Assembly (NCBI RefSeq): GCF_900092655.1
Contig: NZ_FLUY01001786.1
Span: 1 to 34,484, forward strand
Reading direction: 5' to 3'
DNA length: 34,484 bases
From: Candidatus Thiosymbion oneisti
GTDB lineage: Bacteria; Pseudomonadota; Gammaproteobacteria; Chromatiales; Chromatiaceae
Part shown: positions 8,459 to 16,209 of the stretch, in pieces
How positions within the stretch are numbered: the first letter of the stretch is position 1
Layout: each line of letters starts with the position of its first letter
Notes under the pieces: generated by a model
Told to the model about the DNA's origin: nothing
The model's input: only the letters and a program-made list of their open reading frames with translations
Databases searched by the model: none
Made by a program: the position numbers and the translations under genes

Positions 8459-11400
8459 ATGATGCGCTGGCTGGTTGGGACCAGTCTGAGGTTCCGGTTT
8501 ATCGTCATCGCCATCGCGGCCGCGATGGTGTTCTTCGGTGTCGGGCGCCTGCGCCAGATGCCGGTCGATGTCTTCCCTGAGTTCGCACCGCCGATGGTGG
8601 AGATTCAGACCCCCTGTCTGGGTCTGACCCCCGAGGAGGTGGAGGACCTGGTGACCGTCCCGCTGGAAGAGGCACTGGCCGGCGTGGACGGGCTGGACGT
8701 GATGCGCTCCAGGTCCGTGCCCCAGCTGTCGGCGGTCAAGCTGATCTTCAAGCCCGGCACCGACCTGCTGCATGCCCGCCAGGTGGTGCAGGAACGGGTG
8801 GATATGGTCACGCCCTCGATCCCGGCCTGGGCCAGTCCGCCGGTCATGGTGCCGCCCTTGTCGGCCACCAGCCGCACCATGAAGATCGGCCTCTCTTCAC
8901 AGGAGCACTCGGTCATCGACCTGTCGATGATCGCCTACTGGAAGATCCGCCAGAAGCTCCTGGACGTGGAGGGGGTGGCGAACGTCGCCATCTGGGGTGA
9001 GCGCCTGCAGATGCTCCAGGTCCAAGTGGACCCGGCGCGTCTCAAAGAGAACGGCGTCACCCTGAACCAGGTCATGAAGACCACGGCGGACGCGCTGGAC
9101 TCCGGCCTGCTGCCCTGGTCCGATGGGGCCGTGGTAGGCACCGGCGGCTTCATCGATACCCCGAATCAGCGCCTCCACATCCGCCACATCTTGCCGATTC
9201 TGAGCCCGGAGGACCTGGCGGAGCTGCCCATCAAGGATACCGGCGGCGAGGTGCTGCGCCTGGGTGACGTGGCGGAGGTCCTGGAGGACCACCAGCCGAT
9301 GATCGGCGACGGGATCATCAACGACGAGGTGGGGCTGCTGCTGATCGTCGAGAAGTTCCCCTGGGCCAACACCCTGGACGTCAGCCTGGGGGTCGAGGAG
9401 GTCCTGGCCAAGATCAAACCGGGGCTACCCGGCATCGAGATCGATCACGAGATCTTCCGCCCGGCCACCTTCATCGAGCTGTCCATCGAGAACCTGACCA
9501 CGGCGCTCCTGATCGGCTGCGTCCTGGTGATCCTGATCCTCGGCGCCTTCCTGTGGGAGTGGCGGGTGGCCCTTATCAGCATCGTCGCCATTCCGCTGTC
9601 GCTGATCGCGGCCGGTATCGTGCTCTATTGGCAGGGGGCGACCATCAACACCATGGTCCTGGCCGGCTTCGTCATCGCCCTGGGGGCGGTGGTCGACGAT
9701 GCCATCATCGGCATCGAGAACATCATGCGGCGTCTGCGTCAACACCGCGCGACTGGCAGTGCCTACTCGGCAGGCAGGATTATCCTCGACGCCACGATCG
9801 AGGTGCGGAGCGCGATCGTCTACGCCACCCTGATCGAGGTCGCCGCCTTGATCCCGGTGTTCTTCATGGAAGGGCTGTCCGGGGCCTTTTTCAAGCCCCT
9901 GGCCTGGGCCTATGTGCTGGCCATCTTCGCCTCCATGGTGGTGGCGCTGACGGTGACCCCGGCGCTGGGTTTCATCCTGCTCAGAAAGGCGCCCCTGGAG
10001 CGGCGTGAGTCGCCGCTCATCAAGCCCTTGCAGGCCGGCTACGGTCGGGTGATGTCCGGACTCCTCAAGACCCCGGTCATCGCCTATTCCACCCTGGGCG
10101 TCATGTTTCTCGCCGGGATCCTGATCGTACCCCAGCTCGGTCAGTCCCTGTTGCCGTCCTTCAAGGAGCGGGACTTCCTGATGCACTGGCTGACTAAGCC
10201 CGGCACTTCCTGGCCGGAGATGAACCGGATCACCATCCAATCCAGCAAGGAGTTGCGCGCGATCCCAGGGGTTCGCAACTTCGGCGCCCACATCGGTCAG
10301 GCCCTCATCATGGACGAGGTGGTCGGCATCTACTTCGGGGAGAACTGGGTCAGCGTCGATCCCGCCGTGGACTATGACGAGACGGTAGCTAAGATCCAGG
10401 AAGTCGTCGACGGCTATCCGGGGCTCTATCGCGACGTGCTGACCTACCTCAAGGAGCGCATTCGGGAGGTGCTGACGGGGGCCCACGAGGCCATCACGGT
10501 ACGCATCTTCGGCCACGACCTGCACGTGCTGCGCGAGCAGGCCGAGGCGGTCGAGGCGGCCCTGAAAGGTACCCCCGGACTCAAAGAGCTGCACGTCTCG
10601 CTGCAGACCGAGCAGCCCCAGATCGACGTGGAAGTGGATCTGGAGAAGGCGCAGCAGTACGGGCTCAAGCCGGGTGATGTCCGCCGTGCGGCGGGAGTCA
10701 TCGTCGCCGGTCTGGAGGTCGGCGATATCTTCCGCGGCGGCAAGGCCTACGATGTACAGATCTGGGGCGTTCCCGAGGTGCGCAACAGTGTGACCGACAT
10801 CGAGAACCTGCTGCTCGACACCCCCAGCGGCGAGCAGGTGCGACTGGCCGATGTAGCACGGGTTGAGATTAAACCGACACCCAATGTGGTCAAACGCGAG
10901 AATATGCAACGGCGCATCGACGTCGGCGGCAATGTGGAGGAAGGCGTTGCCTTGAGCACCGTGGCCGAGGAAGTCGCGCGGCGCCTCGCAACCGTCGAGT
11001 TCCCGACCGGTTACTACCCGGTGCTGCTCGGCGAATATGCGGAGCGCCAGGCCGCGGAAGGACGCCTGCGGGTGTTTACCCTGTTGGCCGCTGCGATCAT
11101 CCTCCTGCTCCTGCACACCTCATTCAAGCGTTGGACGCTGGCGCTGATGGCCTTTCTGGCCTTCCCCACCGCCTTGGTCGGCGGCATCATCGCCGCCTAC
11201 ATGGGCGGCGGCATCGTCTCCCTCGGCTCCCTGGTGGGCTTCCTTACGGTACTCGGTATTGCTGCCCGCAACGGCATCATGATGATCAGCCACTTCCAAC
11301 ACCTGGAGCTGCATGAGGGTGAGACCTTCAGTATTGATCTCATCATGCGCGGTGCGCGGGAACGGTTGGCACCGATCCTGATGACGGCGCTCACCACCGG

Positions 11401-11605
11401 GCTGGCCCTGCTGCCCCTCGTTATCGCCGGGGACATCGCCGGGCACGAGATCGAGTACCCCATGGCCGTGGTCATCCTCGGGGGATTGGTCACCTCGACC
11501 TTGCTCAACCTGTTCGTGATCCCGGCGCTCTACCTGCGCTTCGGCAAGGGCTCCACACGGGCACCGGAACGGATCGGAAGGGAACCGGCACCGGTTGCCG
11601 GTTGA
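8459..11605 (+). CDS. RND efflux permease (CusA/CzcA-like)
   Basis: A 1048-residue RND permease, similar along its length to the first permease of the operon: shared stretches include [24 protein letters not shown] and [13 protein letters not shown]. Unlike that protein it keeps the expected motifs: [10 protein letters not shown] in TM4 (Asp413, Asp414, Glu420) and [12 protein letters not shown] in TM10 (Asn938). It is therefore the likely energised subunit. ATG 8459 follows CGGAGG by 8 bases. The family exports metal ions or small molecules from the periplasm or inner membrane; the substrate cannot be read from the sequence. Expected partners would be a full adaptor and an outer-membrane channel, neither of which is in the window. 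Confidence 0.9.
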   Translation: MMRWLVGTSLRFRFIVIAIAAAMVFFGVGRLRQMPVDVFPEFAPPMVEIQTPCLGLTPEEVEDLVTVPLEEALAGVDGLDVMRSRSVPQLSAVKLIFKPGTDLLHARQVVQERVDMVTPSIPAWASPPVMVPPLSATSRTMKIGLSSQEHSVIDLSMIAYWKIRQKLLDVEGVANVAIWGERLQMLQVQVDPARLKENGVTLNQVMKTTADALDSGLLPWSDGAVVGTGGFIDTPNQRLHIRHILPILSPEDLAELPIKDTGGEVLRLGDVAEVLEDHQPMIGDGIINDEVGLLLIVEKFPWANTLDVSLGVEEVLAKIKPGLPGIEIDHEIFRPATFIELSIENLTTALLIGCVLVILILGAFLWEWRVALISIVAIPLSLIAAGIVLYWQGATINTMVLAGFVIALGAVVDDAIIGIENIMRRLRQHRATGSAYSAGRIILDATIEVRSAIVYATLIEVAALIPVFFMEGLSGAFFKPLAWAYVLAIFASMVVALTVTPALGFILLRKAPLERRESPLIKPLQAGYGRVMSGLLKTPVIAYSTLGVMFLAGILIVPQLGQSLLPSFKERDFLMHWLTKPGTSWPEMNRITIQSSKELRAIPGVRNFGAHIGQALIMDEVVGIYFGENWVSVDPAVDYDETVAKIQEVVDGYPGLYRDVLTYLKERIREVLTGAHEAITVRIFGHDLHVLREQAEAVEAALKGTPGLKELHVSLQTEQPQIDVEVDLEKAQQYGLKPGDVRRAAGVIVAGLEVGDIFRGGKAYDVQIWGVPEVRNSVTDIENLLLDTPSGEQVRLADVARVEIKPTPNVVKRENMQRRIDVGGNVEEGVALSTVAEEVARRLATVEFPTGYYPVLLGEYAERQAAEGRLRVFTLLAAAIILLLLHTSFKRWTLALMAFLAFPTALVGGIIAAYMGGGIVSLGSLVGFLTVLGIAARNGIMMISHFQHLELHEGETFSIDLIMRGARERLAPILMTALTTGLALLPLVIAGDIAGHEIEYPMAVVILGGLVTSTLLNLFVIPALYLRFGKGSTRAPERIGREPAPVAG

Positions 11606-12053
11606 TTTGGAGTACGGGTCTCGCCTGCGAAGCAGAGTAGGATGTGGTGAGCCGGCGGGCAGGGATGCCCGCGGCGAACTGCATCAGAACAGCCATGAGC
11701 CCGCGTAGGATGGGCAAAGCAAGCGTCCATCAAACCGATCTTGAGGTTTCGGTCATTCCGCGGCGGTTTCCGCACCGCGGCTGTTCGTCAGGATGCACCA
11801 AGCGAAGCGTGCCCATCGATCCATCCGTTGGGCACGGCGCGATATGGGCTATCGGCTCGAGCGTCGGCTCAGCAGTGCGCGCCTTTGCCCAACCTACGCT
11901 ACTACGTTGGGGCTTTTCAACGACTGATCTCTGTTGAACACCAAATCCAAATTGGAATAGGCTGTAGCCTCGGAATGGGACGACTTCCCAGGTACGATTC
12001 ATCAAATCCCTTTATAACCTTCCTTGGGTTTCCCTTGTAATATAACTCCATAT
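11606..12053. repeat. Gene-free stretch with GTAGGATGGGCAAAG inverted repeat
   Basis: No gene is visible. CGTAGGATGGGCAAAG near 11704 and its approximate inverse CTTTGCCCAACCTACG near 11882 bound a roughly 200-bp repeat. Inside it, AGCGAAGCGTGCCCATC and GTTGGGCACGG are further short repeats of the same kind. Such units are common dispersed intergenic repeats and probably have no coding role. Confidence 0.55.
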
Positions 12054-12345
12054 ATGGGTAAACCGATTTCCTGGGCGGAGTCGAAAAACGAGCAACTACG
12101 CCGTCGGCATGGGATAGGTATTCGAGGAGGTCGTCATCGCCTTGGGACAAGGACGGTTACTCGACCATCGGGAACATCCGAATCGGGATCGATACGGACA
12201 TCAGAAGCAGCTGGTGGTCGAAATAGGAGGTTATGCCTACGTGGTCTCCTATGTCGAAGACCACAAAAAGCGGTTTTTCAAGACGTTTTTCCCCAGCCGC
12301 AAAGATACCCGTGACTATTTACTGACACCCGGCAGCCATGAGTAA
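12054..12345 (+). pseudogene. Small toxin-family gene, frameshifted
   Basis: Joining two frames gives one protein of about 96 residues: MGKPISWAESKNEQLRRRHG, then FEEVVIALGQGRLLDHREHP, then a core with YGHQ, YAYVVSYVED and FFKTFFPSRKDTRDYL. This matches small RelE/BrnT-like toxins that are encoded just before a CopG/Arc-like antitoxin. One extra base near 12120 separates the halves, so the gene is inactivated unless the base is a sequencing error. The stop overlaps the start of the next gene by 8 bases, as in live modules. Confidence 0.55.
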
Positions 12346-12550
12346 ACCAAAATTACCGCGGGTCTTAACACGCGAAGACTTTGACAGCGACGAGGAATTC
12401 GCGCTCTACCAATCGAGTGAGGCGGGAGAATGGGTCTCTACCCGAGACCGGAACCTACAGCGGCAGGGATGGAAGAAATCGGCGCTACGGACGATGAATG
12501 GGACTCGATCGCGCGGTTCCCGTGCGGTGCCGCAACGGAATCTTTTGTAG
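12338..12550 (+). pseudogene. Truncated antitoxin partner
   Basis: The N-terminal part (EDFDSDEEFALYQSSEAGEW followed by KKSALRTM) resembles the CopG-like antitoxins that follow this toxin type. The family normally continues with a ribbon-helix-helix region of the KDxRxNIRLS type, which is absent: after RTM the sequence becomes NGTRSRGSRAV and stops. The 3' half has been lost, possibly with the repeat rearrangement just downstream. The overlap with the toxin frame supports the assignment. Confidence 0.45.
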
Positions 12551-12613
12551 GTATTCAAGCCCACGTAGGGCGGGAAAGCGCAGCGCATCCCGCCAAAAGC
12601 CTTTTGTAGGTAT
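12542..12613. repeat. 13-bp direct repeats flanking a REP-like palindrome
   Basis: CTTTTGTAGGTAT occurs at 12542-12554 and again at 12601-12613. Between them lies CGTAGGGCGGGAAAGCGC with GCGCATCCCGCC, a REP-like palindrome. The direct repeats could be a target duplication or the trace of recombination. Confidence 0.6.
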
Positions 12614-12617
12614 CGAG

Positions 12618-13295
12618 ATGCGACCACAGCTTCCTATTGTGGCAGTAGTCACATGTGCGCTTGCCTCAGCCGGCTTGGTTCAGGCCGACGACCGATTCGA
12701 CACGGCCAAGCTCTATCTGGAGCGGAACGTGGCCGACGGCGATGCCGAGGTCGTCATTGAGGCCAAAGGTGATGACGAGGGACTGTCGGTCCTGACCCTC
12801 GTAGCGCCGGACGGCCGCACGCTGGTCGACTTCCAGGTCCCCGAAGGCAAGCTCGGCATCCGATCCGTCAAGTTGGAATCCCCGGAGCCGGAGGACGATG
12901 GCCGCGTCCAGGCCGACTTTCCGGCGGGCGACTACGGCTTCACCGGTATCACCATGGACGGAGACCGGATAAGCGGCAGCGGTACCTTGAGCCACCGGTT
13001 GCCGCCGCCGGTATCCTTCCTCGTCCCGAAGGACGAGCAGGAGGACGTTCCGGCAGCCGGGTTGAAGGCGCAGTGGAAGCCGCTTGAAGGCATCGAGAAA
13101 TACGTCTTGATCCTGGAGGACGAAGCGGCCGACCTGGCGATCGAAGCCGAGCTCCCCGGCAATGCGTTCTCATTTGAGATCCCGAACGGCTGGATGAAGC
13201 CGGATACGGACTACAAGCTGGCCGTCGGATCGGTCGCACCGGACGGCAATCGCTCATTCGTCGAGATCGAGTTCGAGACCGCTCAGACGCAATAG
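12618..13295 (+). CDS. Secreted protein of unknown function
   Basis: A 225-residue protein with a signal peptide (MRPQLPIVAVVTCALASAGL, cleavage probably after VQA). The mature part is acidic and beta-rich. Residues from about 130 on (PVSFLVPKDEQEDVPAAG, LKAQWKPLEGIEKYVLILED, GWMKPDTDYKLAVGSVAPDG) resemble a fibronectin type III-like fold. ATG 12618 is chosen because the signal peptide begins there; the longer upstream frame is repeat sequence. The Shine-Dalgarno is weak (TAGG) and comes from the second copy of the 13-bp repeat. I do not recognise the family; a periplasmic or extracellular binding role is a guess. Confidence 0.7.
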   Translation: MRPQLPIVAVVTCALASAGLVQADDRFDTAKLYLERNVADGDAEVVIEAKGDDEGLSVLTLVAPDGRTLVDFQVPEGKLGIRSVKLESPEPEDDGRVQADFPAGDYGFTGITMDGDRISGSGTLSHRLPPPVSFLVPKDEQEDVPAAGLKAQWKPLEGIEKYVLILEDEAADLAIEAELPGNAFSFEIPNGWMKPDTDYKLAVGSVAPDGNRSFVEIEFETAQTQ

Positions 13296-13360
13296 AGGGT
13301 CAATTCCGCGGCTGAAGAGCAGCGGTTGCCTGCCACGGCTCGACGCGGCTCGGGAGCGTC

Positions 13361-14491
13361 ATGGCCCAGTCCGGTAGCGTCTTTCACCTGTTCCACTCCG
13401 CCGGTGTCGGCGGTATCGAGATCCACCTGCTGCAATTGGCCGCGGCCCAGCGTGAGCAGGGCTGGACGCCCAGGATACTGACCCAGCCCCGGGGTTGGCT
13501 CGCGGAACAGGCCTTCGATGCCGGGTTCGAGGTATTGCCCCTGCCCATGCGAGGGTTCTTCGATCCGCTATCGGCCCTACGCCTCGGCAGACTGATACGC
13601 CGCCATCGGCCCGACCTGTTGCATGCCCACGCCATGCGCGCCAGCCACTATGCGCGCCTTGCCAGGCGTTGGAACCAGGCGCCGGCCCTGGTGATGACCG
13701 CACATTCGACCAACTCCTGGAAGCACTTCGACCGCGCTGCCCCGATCATCTGCGTGAGTCGGGCGGTGGAGCGGGTGCTGTGCGCGCGTGGCCTGTCCAA
13801 CCTGCACCTGATCTATCACGGCATCCCCGAAATCCCGCCCCAGCCGGCCGAATCGGTGGAAGAATCACCGCTCTTCCGTGGGCTTGCCGAGCGCAAACGT
13901 ACCCAGGACCGCCTGGTACTACTCCAAGTCGGCCGTTTCATCCGCGACAAGGGACAGGACTGGCTGCTGGAAGAGCTCGCGGATCTGCCGCGGGAGCTAG
14001 CCGAGCGGGTATTGGTGCTGTTCGCCGGTGATTGGCGGGGAACCGACTATGGACGCGCCTGCCGGCATAGACTCGCCTCCAGCCCGCGTCTGAGGGAGAT
14101 AGCGGTCTTGATCGGGCAAACGTCCATGGAGGCATTGAGCGCCTGGTACCGGCTGGCTGACGTGCTGGTCCTGCCCTCACGGCGGGAGGCCTTATCGTTA
14201 AGTCTGTTGGAGGCTGCACGCGCAGGGCTTCCGGCATTGGCCAGCGCGGTCGGCGGTATCCCCGAGTTGGTACGCGATGCCGAGAATGGGTACCTATTTC
14301 CCTGCGAAGACAGTGCGGCCTTCAGAGCCCAGCTGCAGCACTTGCTTGATCCCGCTCAGCGCCACGCCCTCGGGACCGCGGCCAGGACCCGCTTCCTGGA
14401 GCATTTCACCACGGAGCGCATGGCAAACCAGACCCTGGCGCTCTATCACCGGGTCCTCGACGGTGATGCCTCAAGTCCCGCCAGATCATAG
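13361..14491 (+). CDS. Glycosyltransferase family 4 (GT-B fold)
   Basis: A 376-residue glycosyltransferase. The N-terminal domain has the acceptor-side glycine loop (AGVGGIEIHLLQLA) and DLLHAHAMRA; the C-terminal domain has VGRFIRDKGQDWLLE, then ADVLVLPSRREALSLSLLEA with the two glutamates of the EX7E motif, and PALASAVGGIPELV. These enzymes move a sugar from a nucleotide donor onto lipid, polysaccharide or another acceptor at the inner face of the membrane. No other polysaccharide gene is adjacent, so the product is unknown. ATG 13361 has GGGAG just upstream. Confidence 0.88.
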   Translation: MAQSGSVFHLFHSAGVGGIEIHLLQLAAAQREQGWTPRILTQPRGWLAEQAFDAGFEVLPLPMRGFFDPLSALRLGRLIRRHRPDLLHAHAMRASHYARLARRWNQAPALVMTAHSTNSWKHFDRAAPIICVSRAVERVLCARGLSNLHLIYHGIPEIPPQPAESVEESPLFRGLAERKRTQDRLVLLQVGRFIRDKGQDWLLEELADLPRELAERVLVLFAGDWRGTDYGRACRHRLASSPRLREIAVLIGQTSMEALSAWYRLADVLVLPSRREALSLSLLEAARAGLPALASAVGGIPELVRDAENGYLFPCEDSAAFRAQLQHLLDPAQRHALGTAARTRFLEHFTTERMANQTLALYHRVLDGDASSPARS

Positions 14492-14832
14492 ACTCTTTTT
14501 GGAACAGGTCAGGCTGCTTTTAGTACCGGTTTTTCATCGCCTGAAGGGGTGGAATATGACCTAAGGCTTTCCGGCGAAGGTGTTGAATTGGCGACAGCTG
14601 AGGCCGCGTAGGGCGGATAAGCTTGCGCCATCCGCCGTATCCGGCTACCTCCGTCGCCCTGGCCTGACCCGACCGACGGGTTGCCATCCGGCGGGTGACG
14701 GCGCGCCCACCGCCGCGGCAATCGCAGCGCCTGGCGCACGCGCCTGACCCGCCCTACGGGCTCAGCGACGCCGGATCGGGAGATCCTTGGGGAATGCCGA
14801 TCCGATCAGATTTCCCGCTTGCATTAAGAGCC
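14492..14832. repeat. Gene-free stretch with CGTAGGGCGG inverted repeat
   Basis: CGTAGGGCGG at 14607-14616 is matched by its exact inverse at 14749-14758, bounding about 150 bp. The interior (CCATCCGCCGTAT, then CTACCTCCGTCGCC and TGACCCGA) is shared with the repeat that truncates vapC near 15780-15870, so both are members of one repeat family. No gene is visible. Confidence 0.6.
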
Positions 14833-15687
14833 TTATCGTTGCTGCGCCGGTTCGACCTTGCCGAAAATCTCCGGCAAGAACTTGACGGCGTTCGCTTCGA
14901 TCCGTCGGGCCTCTTTTCGGACCTCTGCAAGTTCTTCTTCGGAGAGCTTCTCGACGCTGATCAGCTCCATCTGCTCCTGGGTGGTGTCGTCGCCGGAGAA
15001 ACCGATCTTGATATTTCCGACGCCGCGGGCGTAGTACTTGTATTGGCGCGCGTTCGGTTCCTCTCGGTCATGTTCCGCAAAGACGATTACATCTTCAAAG
15101 GTGCCATAACCGGTCTCTACTTTGACGCCGGTCTTATGGACCATCGCGCGGTCGGTCCATGGCACATTGGGCGCCCAGCCTTGCGAGAATTCTGGGTCAC
15201 CCAGCTTGGGGTCCGCCGGCATCATGATGCCTGCGTGTCCGTTGATGCCATGCAGCCATCCGGGAGTAGCATTTATCTTGCCATCTTCGTATTCCTCCGG
15301 GTATTGGCCGAGGTGCCAGATGGTGCCGTCGTTGGCCTGGGCGAAGAACACGATCTCGGCCTCCTCCAGCTCGCCGTCTTTGTAATCTCTATCCCAGTTG
15401 ACTCTGGTCTCGACGCCGCCGATCACCTTGGTTAGATCCGTGACGACAAAGACGACCCGGTGCGGCTCGACAACCCCTTCCTCATCCACCGTGGTACCCT
15501 CCCATACTTGGCGTGTGCCGGGCTCGAGCGGAAACCAAGGATTGGCAATCTTGGTCGGGTTGCTGAATTTAGCTGAAGCGAAATCTTCGTATGGTTTCTG
15601 CTCCTCGCCGGAGACAGGCATGACCGAGGCAGCACTTACCAGGGCCAGTGCGGCAAACGTGGAAGGGTACGAGATTTGTCGATTCAT
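14833..15687 (-). CDS. Secreted protein, paralogue of the PepSY-bearing protein
   Basis: A 284-residue exported protein (signal peptide with AALALVSAASVMPVSG) of unknown function. It shares a layout with the protein at 22211-23290: NPWFPLEPG against NPLYFPLKPG near the start, AGIMMPADPKLGD against PGLLMPAEFKIGD in the middle, and YYARGVGNIK against WWCKGVGIIK near the end. It lacks the PepSY-like C-terminal domain and ends instead in a charged helix. ATG 15687 follows AGGAG by 8 bases. The beta-rich, Trp/Tyr-rich layout suggests a periplasmic or surface binding protein; no catalytic motif is visible. Confidence 0.72.
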   Translation of the reverse strand: MNRQISYPSTFAALALVSAASVMPVSGEEQKPYEDFASAKFSNPTKIANPWFPLEPGTRQVWEGTTVDEEGVVEPHRVVFVVTDLTKVIGGVETRVNWDRDYKDGELEEAEIVFFAQANDGTIWHLGQYPEEYEDGKINATPGWLHGINGHAGIMMPADPKLGDPEFSQGWAPNVPWTDRAMVHKTGVKVETGYGTFEDVIVFAEHDREEPNARQYKYYARGVGNIKIGFSGDDTTQEQMELISVEKLSEEELAEVRKEARRIEANAVKFLPEIFGKVEPAQQR

Positions 15688-15778
15688 TGGACGACTCCTG
15701 GGTATGAGTGATCGAGCGTTGTGCTCTGTGTTTGAAGCTAACTTGAATTGCGGCTAATTGCCCGGCGTCGGGGCCAGC

Positions 15779-15876
15779 CCGCGTAGCCATCCGCCGTATG
15801 CCAGCCATCTCCGTCGGATGGCGGTCAGGCTCCCTCCTGCGTCGGGACGGGGTCTGGCTTGACCCGATCTACGGGC
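15779..15876. repeat. Repeat element that truncates vapC
   Basis: The stretch (CGTAGCCATCCGCCGTAT ... CATCTCCGTCGGATGG ... TTGACCCGATCTACGGGCTC) matches modules of the repeat at 14607-14758. It begins exactly where similarity to the PIN domain of VapC stops. Confidence 0.5.
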
Positions 15877-15926
15877 TCCAGTACAAACCACTTCAGGGCG
15901 ACGCTGGCGTCTATAACCAGGCTCAA
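15825..15926 (-). pseudogene. VapC/FitB-type PIN toxin, N-terminal fragment
   Basis: The frame overlaps the antitoxin stop codon (TTGA) and reads LSLVIDASVALKWFVLEP, the classic PIN-domain N-terminus with its first catalytic Asp. It then runs into repeat sequence and stops after 33 codons, where about 130 are expected. The remaining acidic residues are gone, so it cannot be an active ribonuclease. Confidence 0.75.
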
Positions 15927-16153
15927 CGGTCGCGGTCCTCGCGGATGAGTGAGGTGCTGTCATCGGTCCAGCGGCCCTCCAGTGCTTGCGCCAGCGCCTC
16001 GGCCTTTGCCGTCAGCTCGGGGCGTGACGGGAGTGCGGCTAGGGTGAGGATTTGGCGCAGCTCGCCCTCAAGAGACCGATGGTTTCTCTTCGCGCGTTGT
16101 TTGAGACGGTTCAATACACCGTCGTCGAGATTACGAATAGCGACTTGTCCCAT
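15923..16153 (-). CDS. FitA/VapB-type antitoxin, toxin partner lost
   Basis: A 76-residue antitoxin with an N-terminal ribbon-helix-helix: VAIRNLDDGVLNRLKQRA then RNHRSLEGELRQIL, very like FitA of the FitAB system. The C-terminus (about residues 45-76) should wrap the PIN toxin. The protein appears complete, but its toxin gene is only a 5' fragment. Such proteins bind their own promoter; an imperfect palindrome containing TGATAGCA lies 35-56 bases upstream of the start and is a good operator candidate. It may persist as a solo repressor or anti-toxin for related toxins elsewhere. Confidence 0.85.
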   Translation of the reverse strand: MGQVAIRNLDDGVLNRLKQRAKRNHRSLEGELRQILTLAALPSRPELTAKAEALAQALEGRWTDDSTSLIREDRDR

Positions 16154-16187
16154 TTGATTTGGTCTCTGTTATCAGGATGACTCCAAA

Positions 16188-16209
16188 ATGATAGCATGAA
16201 TGCGATCAT
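16188..16209. promoter_or_regulatory. Candidate FitA operator palindrome
   Basis: ATGATAGCAT and ATGCGATCAT are inverted repeats (9 of 10 matching) separated by two bases. The left half contains TGATAGCA, which as I recall is the half-site bound by neisserial FitAB. It touches the stop codon of the ABC transporter gene and lies upstream of the antitoxin. Confidence 0.45.

Noticed and set aside
9425-11116. A 563-codon open frame antisense to the second RND permease
   Set aside because: Same reason: a compositional shadow of the permease gene with no recognisable domain.
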